From Hydractinia symbiolongicarpus (taxonomy: Eukaryota > Cnidaria > Hydrozoa > Anthoathecata > Hydractiniidae), in contig NC_079884.1 of NCBI RefSeq assembly GCF_029227915.1, positions 29,328,001 to 29,392,000 on the forward strand: a DNA stretch of 64,000 bases, written 5' to 3'. This document shows, piece by piece, positions 50,335-63,300 of the stretch. The position numbers and the translations under genes were made by a program. The number at the start of each line of letters is the position of its first letter. Position 1 is the first letter of the stretch. Under the pieces are notes generated by a model. That model did no database searches and had not been told where the DNA came from. It saw only the letters and a program-made list of their open reading frames with translations.

Positions 50335-52750
50335 GATTGACTGTGTGACTTAATTGAACTGATTCTGGACTGTGACCTTATAAATGCAATAAATGAGCCA
50401 ATTGGACTCCAAGGAATAACATTCTTCTTAATTCGACATGATTGCTGGAATTCAGCGAGTACACTAGGCTCTGTGGTAGCGCTTTATTTAAAAATTTAGA
50501 TAAATAAATCTTTTTTACTGTCGGACTAATCCTGGCCGTTATCGTGCGCTGAAGAAATAGAGCCAGTTTCAAAAACTACATTTCATTGACTTTCTAACGG
50601 TGTCAATCCGTTTTAGTTACAACGGTTGCGTCACATATTCGTACCAACATGTATTTAGTGATATCTTTCCGATATTACTAAGTTATATCGCTTTTAACAG
50701 TGAAACGATTGACTGTGGAACTTAATTGAACTAACTTCGGACTGTGACCTTATAAATGTGATAAGTGAGCCAACTGGACTCCAAGAAATAACATTCTTCT
50801 TAATTTGACATGATTGCCGAAACTCAGCGATTACACTGGGCGCTGTGGTAGCGCTTTATTTAAAAATTAAGATAATTAAGTTATTTTTTGCAGTGGCACC
50901 AATCCTGGCCAATAGCACGGGCTGAACAAATAGGTACAGTTTCAAAGACTACATTTCATTGACTTTCTAGCGGTTTAAATCCGTTTGAGTTACAACCGTT
51001 GCGTCACATATTCGTACCAACATGTATTTAGCGATGGTATTCGGATATTCCTAGGTTGCATCGCTTTTAACAGTGAAACGATTGACTGTGGGACTTAATT
51101 GAACTGATTTTGGACTTTGTCCTTATAAATGGGATAAATGAGCTAGTTTGACTAAAAGAAACAACATTCTTCATAATTTGACATGATTGCTGGAACTCAG
51201 CGATTACACTGGGCGCTGTGGTAGCGCTTTATTAAAAAGTTAAGATAAATAAGTCATTTTTTACTGTGGGACCAATCCTAGCCGTTAGTTCGCGCTGAAG
51301 AAATAGAGACAGTTTCAAAAACTACATTTCATTGACTTTCTAACGGTGTCAAACCGGTTGAGTTACAACGGTTGCGTCACATGTTCGTACCAACATGTAT
51401 TTAGTGATTTTTTTCCGATATTACTAAGTTGTATCGCTTTTAACAGTGAAACGATTGACTGTGTGACTTAATTGAACTGATTCTGGACTGTGACCTTATA
51501 AATGCGATAAATGAGCCAATTGGACTCCAAGGAATAACATTCTTCTTAATTCGACATGATTGCTGGAATTCAGCGAGTACACTAGGCTCTGTGGTAGCGC
51601 TTTATTTAAAAATTTAGATAAATAAACCTTTTTTTACTGTGGGAGTAATCCTGGCCGCTATCGTGCGCTGAAGAAATAGAGACAGTTTCAAAAACTACAT
51701 TTCATTGACTTTCTAACGGTGTCAATCCGTTTGAGTTACAACGGTTGCGTCATATATTCGTACCAACATGTATTTAGTGATTTTTTGCCGATATTACTAA
51801 GTTGTATCGCTTTTAACAGTGAAACGATTGACTGTTGGACTTAATTGAACTGATTTTGGACTGTGACCTTATAAGTATTATAAGTTAGACAATTGGACTC
51901 CAAGAAATAACATTCTTTTTAATTTAACATGATTGTGGGAACTCAGTGATTACACTGGGCTCTGTGGTAGCGCTTTATTTAAAAATTAAGATAAATCAGT
52001 CATTTTTACTCTGGGACCAATCCTAGCCGTTAGCGAGCGCTGAAGATATAGAGACAGTTTCAAAAACTCCATTTCATTGACTTTCTAACAGTGTCAATCC
52101 GTTTAAGTTACAACGGTTGCGTCACATATTCGTACCAACATGTATTTAGCGATTTTTTGCCGATATTACTAAGTTGTATCGCTTTTAACAGTGAAACGAT
52201 TGACTGTGGGACTTAATTGAACTGATTTTGGACTGTGACCTTATAAATATTATAAGTTAGACAATTGGACTCCAAGAAATAACATTCTTTTTAATTTAAC
52301 ATGATTGTGGGAACTCAGTGATTACACTGGGCTCTGTGGTAGCGCTTTATTTAAAAATTAAGATAAATCAGTCATTTTTACTGTGGGACCAATCCTAGCC
52401 GTTAGCGAGCGCTGAAGATATAGAGACAGTTTCAAAAACTCCATTTCATTGACTTTCTAACAGTGTCAATCCGTTTGAGTTACAACGGTTGCGTCACATA
52501 TTCGTACCAACATGTATTTAGCGATAGTATTCCGATATTACTAGGTTGCATCGCTTTTAACAGTGAAACGTTTGACTGTGGGACTTAATTGAACTGACTT
52601 TGGACTTTGACCTTATAAATGTGATAAATGAGACAGTTCGACTACAAGAAATAACATTCTTATTAATCTGACATAATTGCTGGAACTCAGCGATTACACT
52701 GGGCGCTGCGGTAGCGTTTTATTTAAAAATTAGGATAAATAAGTCTTTTT
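50335..52750 (+). repeat. Segment repeated 6358 bp to the right (copy 1)
   Basis: The small open frame at 50378 and the CTGGCCGCTATCG stretch near 51654 recur 6358 bp to the right (56736 and about 58012). The spacing equals seventeen monomers plus one 27-bp duplication (at 53348). The left edge lies in a stretch common to two subtypes. The right edge is blurred from about 52380, where subtype markers begin to differ. Confidence 0.8.
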
Positions 52751-52927
52751 TTACTGTGGGACCAATCCTGGCCGTTAGCACGCGCTGAACAAATAGGAAC
52801 AGTTTCAAAGACTACATTTGATTGACTTTCTAGCGGTTTAAATCCGTTTGAGTTACAACCGTTGCGTCACATATTCGTACCAACATGTATTTAGCGATAG
52901 TATTCGGATATTCCTAGGTTCTATTGC

Positions 52928-52944
52928 TTTTAATAATTTAATTG
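52928..52944 (+). other. Rewritten conserved box (copy 6)
   Basis: The same replacement, with CTATTGC immediately upstream instead of GTATTGC. The downstream half is of the copy 1-3 type (GTCCTGATAAATGGG). Confidence 0.85.
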
Positions 52945-53347
52945 ACTGTGGGACTTAATTGAACTGATTTTGGACTTTGTCCTGATAAATGGGATAAATG
53001 AGCCAGTTTGACTAAAAGAAATAACATTCTTCATAATTTGACATGATTGCTGGAACTCAGCGATTACACTGGGCGCTGTGGTAGCGCTTCATTTAAAAAT
53101 TTAGATAAATGAGTCATCATTTACTGTGGGACCAACCCTAGCCGTTATCGCGCGCTGAAGAAATAGCGACAGATTCAAAAACTACATTTCACTGACTTTC
53201 TAACGGTGTCAGTCCGTTTGAGTTACAACGGTTGGGGGACATATTCGTACCAACATGTATTTAGCGATATTTTTCTAATATTACTAGGTTGCATCTCTTT
53301 TAACAGTGAAACGTTTGACTGTGGGACTTAATTGAACTGACTTTGGA

Positions 53348-53401
53348 CTTTGACCTTATAAATGTGATAAATGACTTTGACCTTATAAATGTGATAAATG
53401 A
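53348..53401 (+). other. 27-bp tandem duplication (copy 4)
   Basis: Both halves are intact (53348-53374 and 53375-53401), in the GTTGGGGGACAT subtype. Just upstream it reads TTTGACTGTGGG where the copies at 28804 to 41092 read TTTGAATGTGGG. Confidence 0.92.
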
Positions 53402-54443
53402 GACAGTTTGACTACAAGAAATAACATTTTTATTAATCTGACATAATTGCTGGAACTCAGCGATTACACTGGGCGCTGCGGTAGCGTTTTATTTAAAAAT
53501 TAGGATAAATAAGTCTTTTTTTACTGTGGGACCAATCCTAGCCGTTAGTTCGCGCTGAAGAAATAGGAACAGTTTCAAAGACTACATTTCATTGACTTTC
53601 TAGCTGTTTAAGTCCGTTTGAGTTACAACCGTTGCGTCACATATTCGTACCAACATGTATTTCGCGATAGTATTCGGATATTCCTAGGTTGCATCGCTTT
53701 TAACAGTGAAACGATTGACTGTGGGACTTAATTGAATGGATTTTGGACTTTGTCCTGATAAATGGGATAAATGAGCCAGCTTGACTAAAAGAAATAACAT
53801 TCTTCATAATTTGACATGATTGCTGGAACTCAGCGATTACACTGGGCGCTGTGGTAGCGCTTTATTAAAAAATTAAGATAAATAAGTCATTTTTTACTGT
53901 GGGAGTAATCCTTGCCGTTAGTTCGCGCTGAAGAAATAGAGACAGTCTCAAAAACTACATTTCATTGACTTCTTGGCGGTATCAATCCATTTGAATTACA
54001 ACGGTTGCGTCACATATTCGTACCAACATGTATTTAGCGATGGTATTCGGATATTACTAGGTTGCATCGCTTTTAACAGTGAAACGTTTGACTGTGGGAC
54101 TTAATTGAACTGACTTTGGACTTTGACCTTATAAATGTGATAAATGAGACAGTTTGACTACAAGAAATAACATTCTTATTAATCTGACATAATTGCTGGA
54201 ACTCAGCGATTACACTGGGCGCTGCGGTAGCGTTTTATTTAAAAATTAGGATAAATAAGTCTTTTTTTACTGTGGGACCAATCCTGGCCGTTAGCACGCG
54301 CTGAACAAATAGGAACAGTTTCAAAGACTACATTTGATTGACTTTCTAGCGGTTTAAATCCGTTTGAGTTACAACCGTTGCGTCACATATTCGTACCAAC
54401 ATGTATTTAGCGATAGTATTCGGATATTCCTAGGTTGTATTGC

Positions 54444-54460
54444 TTTTAATAATTTAATTG
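54444..54460 (+). other. Rewritten conserved box (copy 7)
   Basis: The same replacement, 9340 bp right of copy 5, with the downstream GTATTATAAGTTAGAC subtype but with the unmodified ACAACCGTTGCG. Confidence 0.85.
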
Positions 54461-56692
54461 ACTGTGGGACTTAATTGAACTGATTTTGGACTGTGACCTT
54501 ATAAGTATTATAAGTTAGACAATTGGACTCCAAGAAATAACATTCTTTTTAATTTAACATGATTGTGGGAACTCAGTGATTACACTGGGCTCTGTGGTAG
54601 CGCTTTATTTAAAAATTAAGATAAATCAGTCATTTTTACTCTGGGACCAATCCTAGCCGTTAGTTCGCGCTGAAGAAATAGAGACAGTCTCAAAAACTAC
54701 ATTTCATTGACTTCTTGGCGGTATCAATCCATTTGAATTACAACGGTTGCGTCACATATTCGTACCAACATGTATTTAGTGATATCTTTCCGATATTACT
54801 AAGTTATATCGCTTTTAACAGTGAAACGATTGACTGTGGAACTTAATTGAACTAATTTGGGACTGTGACCTTATAAATGTGATAAGTGAGCCAACTGGAC
54901 TCCAAGAAATAACATTCTTCTTAATTTGACATGATTGCCGGAACTCAGCGATTACACTGGGCGCTGTGGTAGCGCTTCATTTAAAAATTTAAATAAATAA
55001 TTTATTCTTCATTGTGGGACCAATCCTAGCCGTTATCGCGCGCTAAAGAAATAGAGACAATTTCAAAAACTACATTTCATTGACTTTCTAACGGTGTCAA
55101 TCCGTTTGAGTTACAACGGTTGCGTCATATATTCGTACCAACATGTATTTAGTGATCTTTTGCCGATATTACTAAGTTGTATCGCTTTTAACAGTGAAAC
55201 GATTGACTGTGGGACTTAATTGAACTGGTTCTGGACTGTGACCAGATAAATGTGATAAATGAGACAATTGGACTCCAAGAAATAACATTCTTCTTAATTT
55301 GACATAATTGCCGGAACTCAGCGATTACACTGGGCGCTGTGGTAGCGCTTCATTTAAAAATTTAGATAAATGAGTCATCATTTACTGTGGGACCAACCCT
55401 AGCCGTTATCGCGCACTGAAGAAATAGCGACAGATTCAAAAACTACATTTCACTGACTTTCTAACGGTGTCAGTCCGTTTGAGTTACAACGGTTGGGGGA
55501 CATATTCGTACCAACATGTATTTAGCGATATTTTTCTGATATTACTAGGTTGCATCGCTTTTAACAGTGAAACGTTAGACTGTGGGACTTAATTGAACTG
55601 ACTTTGGACTTTGACCTTATAAATGTGATAAATGAGACAGTTTGACTACAAGAAATAACATTCTTATTAATCTGACATAATTGCTGGAACTCAGCGATTA
55701 CACTGGGCGCTGCGGTAGCGTTTTATTTAAAAATTAGGATAAATAAGTCTTTTTTTACTGTGGGACCAATCCTAGCCGTTATCGTGCGCTGAAGAAATAG
55801 AGACAGTTTCAAATACTACATTTCATTGACTTCTTGGCGGTATCAATCCATTTGAATTTCAACGGTTGCGTCACATATTCGTACCAAGATGTATTTAGTG
55901 ATATCTTTCCGATATTACTAAGTTATATCGCTTTTAACAGTGAAACGATTGACTGTGGAACTTAATTGAACTAACTTTGGACTGTGACCTTATAAATGTG
56001 ATAAGTGAGCCAACTGGACTCCAAGAAATAACATTCTTCTTAATTTGACATGATTGCCGAAACTCAGCGATTACACTGGGCGCTGTGGTAGCGCTTTATT
56101 TAAAAATTAAGATAAATAAGTTATTTTTTGCAGGGGGACCAATCCTGGCCGCTAGCACGCGCTGAACAAATAGGAACAGTTTCAAATACTACATTTCATT
56201 GACTTCTTGGCGGTATAAGTCCGTTTGAGTTACAACGGTTCTGTCACATATTTGTACCAACATGTATTTAGCGATAGTAATCGGATATTCCTAGGTTGCA
56301 TCGCTTTTAACAGTGAAACGATTGACTGTGGGACTTAATTAAACTGATTTTGGACTTTGGCCTTATAAATGGGATAAATGAGCCAATTTGACTAAAAGAA
56401 ATAACATTCTTCATAATTTGAAATGATTGCTGGAACTCAGCGATTACACTGGGCGCTGTGGTGGCGCCTTATAAAAAAATTAAGATAAGTAAGTCATTTT
56501 TTACTGTGGGACTAATCCTTGTCGTTAGTTCGCGCTGAAGAAATAGAGTCAGTTTCAAAAACTACATTTCATTGACTTCTTGGCGGTATCAATCCATTTG
56601 AATTACAACGGTTGCGTCACATATTCGTACCAACATGTATTTAGTGATATCTTTCCGATATTACCAAGTTATATCGCTTTTAACAGTGAAAC

Positions 56693-59108
56693 GATTGACT
56701 GTGTGACTTAATTGAACTGATTCTGGACTGTGACCTTATAAATGCAATAAATGAGCCAATTGGACTCCAAGGAATAACATTCTTCTTAATTCGACATGAT
56801 TGCTGGAATTCAGCGAGTACACTAGGCTCTGTGGTAGCGCTTTATTTAAAAATTTAGATAAATAAATCTTTTTTACTGTCGGACTAATCCTGGCCGTTAT
56901 CGTGCGCTGAAGAAATAGAGCCAGTTTCAAAAACTACATTTCATTGACTTTCTAACGGTGTCAATCCGTTTTAGTTACAACGGTTGCGTCACATATTCGT
57001 ACCAACATGTATTTAGTGATATCTTTCCGATATTACTAAGTTATATCGCTTTTAACAGTGAAACGATTGACTGTGGAACTTAATTGAACTAACTTCGGAC
57101 TGTGACCTTATAAATGTGATAAGTGAGCCAACTGGACTCCAAGAAATAACATTCTTCTTAATTTGACATGATTGCCGAAACTCAGCGATTACACTGGGCG
57201 CTGTGGTAGCGCTTTATTTAAAAATTAAGATAATTAAGTTATTTTTTGCAGTGGCACCAATCCTGGCCAATAGCACGCGCTGAACAAATAGGTACAGTTT
57301 CAAAGACTACATTTCATTGACTTTCTAGCGGTTTAAATCCGTTTGAGTTACAACCGTTGCGTCACATATTCGTACCAACATGTATTTAGCGATGGTATTC
57401 GGATATTCCTAGGTTGCATCGCTTTTAACAGTGAAACGATTGACTGTGGGACTTAATTGAACTGATTTTGGACTTTGTCCTTATAAATGGGATAAATGAG
57501 CTAGTTTGACTAAAAGAAACAACATTCTTCATAATTTGACATGATTGCTGGAACTCAGCGATTACACTGGGCGCTGTGGTAGCGCTTTATTAAAAAGTTA
57601 AGATAAATAAGTCATTTTTTACTGTGGGACCAATCCTAGCCGTTAGTTCGCGCTGAAGAAATAGAGACAGTTTCAAAAACTACATTTCATTGACTTTCTA
57701 ACGGTGTCAAACCGGTTGAGTTACAACGGTTGCGTCACATGTTCGTACCAACATGTATTTAGTGATTTTTTTCCGATATTACTAAGTTGTATCGCTTTTA
57801 ACAGTGAAACGATTGACTGTGTGACTTAATTGAACTGATTCTGGACTGTGACCTTATAAATGCGATAAATGAGCCAATTGGACTCCATGGAATAACATTC
57901 TTCTTAATTCGACATGATTGCTGGAATTCAGCGAGTACACTAGGCTCTGTGGTAGCGCTTTATTTAAAAATTGAGATAAATAAATCTTTTTTTACTGTGG
58001 GAGTAATCCTGGCCGCTATCGTGCGCTGAAGAAATAGAGACAGTTTCAAAAACTACATTTCATTGACTTTCTAACGGTGTCAATCCGTTTGAGTTACAAC
58101 GGTTGCGTCATATATTCGTACCAACATGTATTTAGTGATTTTTTGCCGATATTACTAAGTTGTATCGCTTTTAACAGTGAAACGATTGACTGTTGGACTT
58201 AATTGAACTGATTTTGGACTGTGACCTTATAAGTATTATAAGTTAGACAATTGGACTCCAAGAAATAACATTCTTTTTAATTTAACATGATTGTGGGAAC
58301 TCAGTGATTACACTGGGCTCTGTGGTAGCGCTTTATTTAAAAATTAAGATAAATCAGTCATTTTTACTCTGGGACCAATCCTAGCCGTTAGCGAGCGCTG
58401 AAGATATAGAGACAGTTTCAAAAACTCCATTTCATTGACTTTCTAACAGTGTCAATCCGTTTGAGTTACAACGGTTGCGTCACATATTCGTACCAACATG
58501 TATTTAGCGATTTTTTGCCGATATTACTAAGTTGTATCGCTTTTAACAGTGAAACGATTGACTGTGGGACTTAATTGAACTGATTTTGGACTGTGACCTT
58601 ATAAATATTATAAGTTAGACAATTGGACTCCAAGAAATAACATTCTTTTTAATTTAACATGATTGTGGGAACTCAGTGATTACACTGGGCTCTGTGGTAG
58701 CGCTTTATTTAAAAATTAAGATAAATCAGTCATTTTTACTCTGGGACCAATCCTAGCCGTTAGCGAGCGCTGAAGATATAGAGACAGTTTCAAAAACTCC
58801 ATTTCATTGACTTTCTAGCGGTATAAATCCGTTTGAGTTACAACGGTTGCGTCACATATTCGTACCAACATGTATTTAGCGATAGTATTCGGATATTACT
58901 AGGTTGCATCGCTTTTAACAGTGAAACGTTTGACTGTGGGACTTAATTGAACTGACTTTGGACTTTGACCTTATAAATGTGATAAATGAGACAGTTTGAC
59001 TACAAGAAATAACATTCTTATTAATCTGACATAATTGCTGGAACTCAGCGATTACACTGGGCGCTGCGGTAGCGTTTTATTTAAAAATTAGGATAAATAA
59101 GTCTTTTT
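56693..59108 (+). repeat. Segment repeated 6358 bp to the left (copy 2)
   Basis: This is the partner of 50335-52750 and preserves the subtype order. Differences include CTCCATGGAATAAC (about 57884) against CTCCAAGGAATAAC, and CTAGCGGTATAAATCC (about 58814) against CTAACAGTGTCAATCC, a block of changes that looks like conversion from another subtype. Confidence 0.8.
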
Positions 59109-60323
59109 TTACTGTGGGACCAATCCTGGCGGTTAGCACGCGCTGAACAAATAGGAACAGTTTCAAAGACTACATTTCATTGACTTTCTAGCGGTTTAAA
59201 TCCGTTTGAGTTACAACCGTTGCGTCACATATTCGTACCAACATGTATTTAGCGATAGTATTCGGATATTCCTAGGTTACATCGCTTTTAACAGTGAAAC
59301 GATTGACTGTGGGACTTAATTGAACGGATTTTGGACTTTTTCCTGATAAATGGGATAAATGAGCCAGTTTGACTAAAAGAAATAACATTCTTCATAATTT
59401 GACATGATTGCTGGAACTCAGCGATTACACTGGGCGCTGTGGTAGCGCTTTATTAAAAAATTAAGATAAATAAGTCATTTTTTACTGTGGGAGTAATCCT
59501 TGCCGTTAGTTCGCGCTGAAGAAATAGAGACAGTCTCAAAAACTACATTTCACTGACTTTCTAACAGTGTCAGTCCGTTTGAGTTACAACGGTTGGGGGA
59601 CATATTTGTACCAACATGTATTTAGCGATATTTTTCTGATATTACTAGGTTCCATCTCTTTTAACAGTGAAACGTTTGACTGTGGGACTTAATTGAACTG
59701 ACTTTGGACTTTGACCTTATAAATGTGATAAATGACTTTGACCTTATAAATGTGATAAATGAGACAGTTTGACTACAAGAAATAACATTCTTATTAATCT
59801 GACATAATTGCTGTAACTCAGCGATTACACTGGGCGCTGCGGTAGCGTTTTATTTAAAAATTAGGATAAATAAGTCTTTTTTTACTGTGGGACCAATCCT
59901 GGCGGTTAGCACGCGCTGAACAAATAGGAACAGTTTCAAAGACTACATTTCATTGACTTTCTAGCGGTTTAAATCCGTTTGAGTTACAACCGTTGCGTCA
60001 CATATTCGTACCAACATGTATTTAGCGATAGTATTCGGATATTCCTAGGTTACATCGCTTTTAACAGTGAAACGATTGACTGTGGGACTTAATTGAACGG
60101 ATTTTGGACTTTTTCCTGATAAATGGGATAAATGAGCCAGTTTGACTAAAAGAAATAACATTCTTCATAATTTGACATGATTGCTGGAACTCAGCGATTA
60201 CACTGGGCGCTGTGGTAGCGCTTTATTAAAAAATTAAGATAAATAAGTCATTTTTTACTGTGGGAGTAATCCTTGCCGTTAGTTCGCGCTGAAGAAATAG
60301 AGACAGTCTCAAAAACTACATTT
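58980..60323 (+). repeat. 773-bp higher-order dimer, ~1.7 copies
   Basis: AATCCTGGCGG starts lie at 59122 and 59895. The rare TTTTTCCTGATAAATG variant recurs at the same 773-bp spacing. 773 equals two monomers plus the 27-bp duplication at 59709. The match ends near 60323, where CATTGACTTCTTGGCGG replaces CACTGACTTTCTAACAG. This is the shortest HOR in the window. Confidence 0.83.
59709..59762 (+). other. 27-bp tandem duplication (copy 5)
   Basis: Both halves are intact (59709-59735 and 59736-59762). The upstream half of the monomer is the GTTGGGGGACAT subtype, but it follows a CAGTCTCAAAAACTAC start. The first ~50 bp therefore come from another subtype. Confidence 0.92.
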
Positions 60324-63300
60324 CATTGACTTCTTGGCGGTATCAATCCATTTGAATTACAACGGTTGCGTCACATATTCGTACCAACATGTATTTAGTG
60401 ATATCTTTCCGATATTACTAAGTTATATCGCTTTTAACAGTGAAACGATTGACTGTGGAACTTAATTGAACTAATTTGGGACTGTGACCTTATAAATGTG
60501 ATAAGTGAGCCAACTGGACTCCAAGAAATAACATTCTTCTTAATTTGACATGATTGCCGGAACTCAGCGATTACACTGGGCGCTGTGGTAGCGCTTCATT
60601 TAAAAATTTAAATAAATAATTTATTCTTCATTGTGGGACCAATCCTAGCTGTTATCGCGCGCTAAAGAAATAGAGACAGTTTCAAAAACTACATTTCATT
60701 GACTTTCTAACGGTGTCAATCCGTTTGAGTTACAACGGTTGCGTCATATATTCGTACCAACATGTATTTAGTGATCTTTTGCCGATATTACTAAGTTGTA
60801 TCGCTTTTAACAGTGAAACGATTGACTGTGGGACTTAATTGAACTGGTTCTGGACTGTGACCAGATAAATGTGATAAATGAGACAATTGGACTCCAAGAA
60901 ATAACATTCTTCTTAATTTGACATAATTGCCGGAACTCAGCGATTACACTGGGCGCTGTGGTAGCGCTTCATTTAAAAATTTAGATAAATGAGTCATCAT
61001 TTACTGTGGGACCAACCCTAGCCGTTATCGCGCGCTGAAGAAATAGCGACAGATTCAAAAACTACATTTCACTGACTTTCTAACGGTGTCAGTCCGTTTG
61101 AGTTACAACGGTTGGGGGACATATTCGTACCAACATGTATTTAGCGATATTTTTCTGATATTACTAGGTTGCATCGCTTTTAACAGTAAAACGTTTGACT
61201 GTGGGACTTAATTGAATTGACTTTGGACTTTGACCTGATAAATGTGATAAATGAGACAGTTTGACTACAAGAAATAGCATTCTTATTAATCTGACATAAT
61301 TGCTGGAACTCAGCGATTACACTGGGCGCTGCGGTAGCGTTTCATTTAAAAATTAGGATAAATAAGTCTTTTTTTACTGTGGGACCAATCCTGGCAGTTA
61401 GCACGCACTGAACAAATAGGAACAGTTTCAAAGACTACATTTCATTGACTTTCTAGCGGTTTAAATCCGTTTGAGTTAGAACCGTTGCGTCACATATTCG
61501 TACCAACATGTATTTAGCGATAGTATTCGGATATTCCTAGGTTGCATCGCTTTTAACAGTGAAACGATTGACTGTGGGACTTAATTGAACTGATTTTGGA
61601 CTTTGTCCTGATAAATGGGATAAATGAGCCAGTTTGACTAAAAGAAATAACATTCTTCATAATTTGACATGATTGCTGGAACTCAGCGATTACACTGGGC
61701 GCTGTGGTAGCGCTTTATTAAAAACTTAAGATAAATAAGTTATTTTTTACTGTGGGAGTAATCCTTGCCGTTAGTTCGCGCTGAAGAAATAGAGACAGTT
61801 TCAAAAACTACATTTCATTGACTTCTTGGCGGTATCAATCCATCTGAATTACAACGGTTGCGTCACATATTCGTACCAACATGTATTTAGTGATATCTTT
61901 CCGATATTACTAAGTTGTATCGCTTTTAACAGTGAAACGATTGACTGTGGGACTTAATTGAACTCACTTTGGACTTTGACCTTATAAATGTGATAAATGA
62001 CTTTGACCTTATAAATGTGATAAATGAGACAGTTTGACTACAAGAAATAACATTCTTATTAATATGACATAATTGCTGGAACTCAGCGATTACACTGGGC
62101 GCTGCGGTAGCGTTTTATTTAAAAATTAGGATAAATAAGTCTTTTTTTACTGTGGGATCAATCCTGGCGGTTAGCACGCGCTGAACAAATAGGAACAGTT
62201 TCAAAGACTACATTTCATTGACTTTCTAGCGGTTTAAATCCGTTTGAGTTACAACCGTTGCGTCACATATTCGTACCAACATGTATTTAGCGATAGTATT
62301 CGGATATTCCTAGGTTGCATCGCTTTTAACAGTGAAACGATTGTCTGTGGGACTTAATTGAACTGATTTTGGAGTTTGTCCTGATAAATGGGATAAATGA
62401 GCCAGTTTGACTAAAAGAAATAACATTCTTCATAATTTGACATGATTGCTGGAACTCAGCGATTACACTGGGCGCTGTGGTAGCGCTTTATTAAAAAATT
62501 AAGATAAATAAGTCATTTTTTACTGTGGGAGTAATCCTTGCCGTTAGTTCGCGCTGAAGAAATAGAAACAGTTTCAAAAACTACATTTCATTGACTTCTT
62601 GGCGGTATCAATCCATTTGAATTACAACGGTTGCGTCACATATTCGTACCAACATGTATTTAGTGATATCTTTCCGATATTACTAAGTTATATCGCTTTT
62701 AACAGTGAAACGATTGACTGTGGAACTTAATTGAACTAATTTGGGACTGTGACCTTATAAATGTGATAAGTGAGCCAACTGGACTCCAAGAAATAACATT
62801 CTTCTAAATTTGACATGATTGCTGGAACTCAGCGATGACACTGGGCGCTGTGGTAGCACTTTATTAAAAAATTAAGATAAATAAGTCATTTTTTACTGTG
62901 GGACTAATCCTTGCCGTCAGTTCGCGCTGAAGAAATAGAGACAGTTTCAAAAACTACATTTCATTGACTTTCGAACGGTGTCAAACAGGTTGAGTTACAA
63001 CGGTTGCGTCACATGTTCGTACCAACATGTATTTAATGATTTTTTTCCGATATTACTAATTTGTATCGCTTTTAACAGTGAAACGATTGACTGTGTGACT
63101 TAATTGAACTGATTCTGGATTGTGACCTTATAAATGCGATAAATGAGCCAATTGGACTCCAAGGAATAACATTCTTCTTAATTCGACATGATTGCTGGAA
63201 TTCAGCGAGTACACTAGGCTCTGTGGTAGCGCTTTATTTAAAAATTTAGATAAATAAATCTTTTTTTACTGTGGGACTAATCCTGGCCGTTATCGTGCGC

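Larger units (their letters stand above)
52751..56692 (+). repeat. Mosaic between the two 6358-spaced segments
   Basis: About ten and a half monomers. 53050-53920 resembles 40810-41650 and carries the 27-bp duplication. 54280-54650 resembles 44940-45300 (AATCCTGGCCG at 44940 and 54280, 9340 bp apart). 54655-55780 resembles 45690-46800. One monomer present in the 45-kb order is missing at the join near 54650 (ACTCTGGGACC followed by TAGTTCGCG rather than TAGCGAGCG). 55840-56680 resembles 48740-49570. It is all satellite. Confidence 0.72.
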
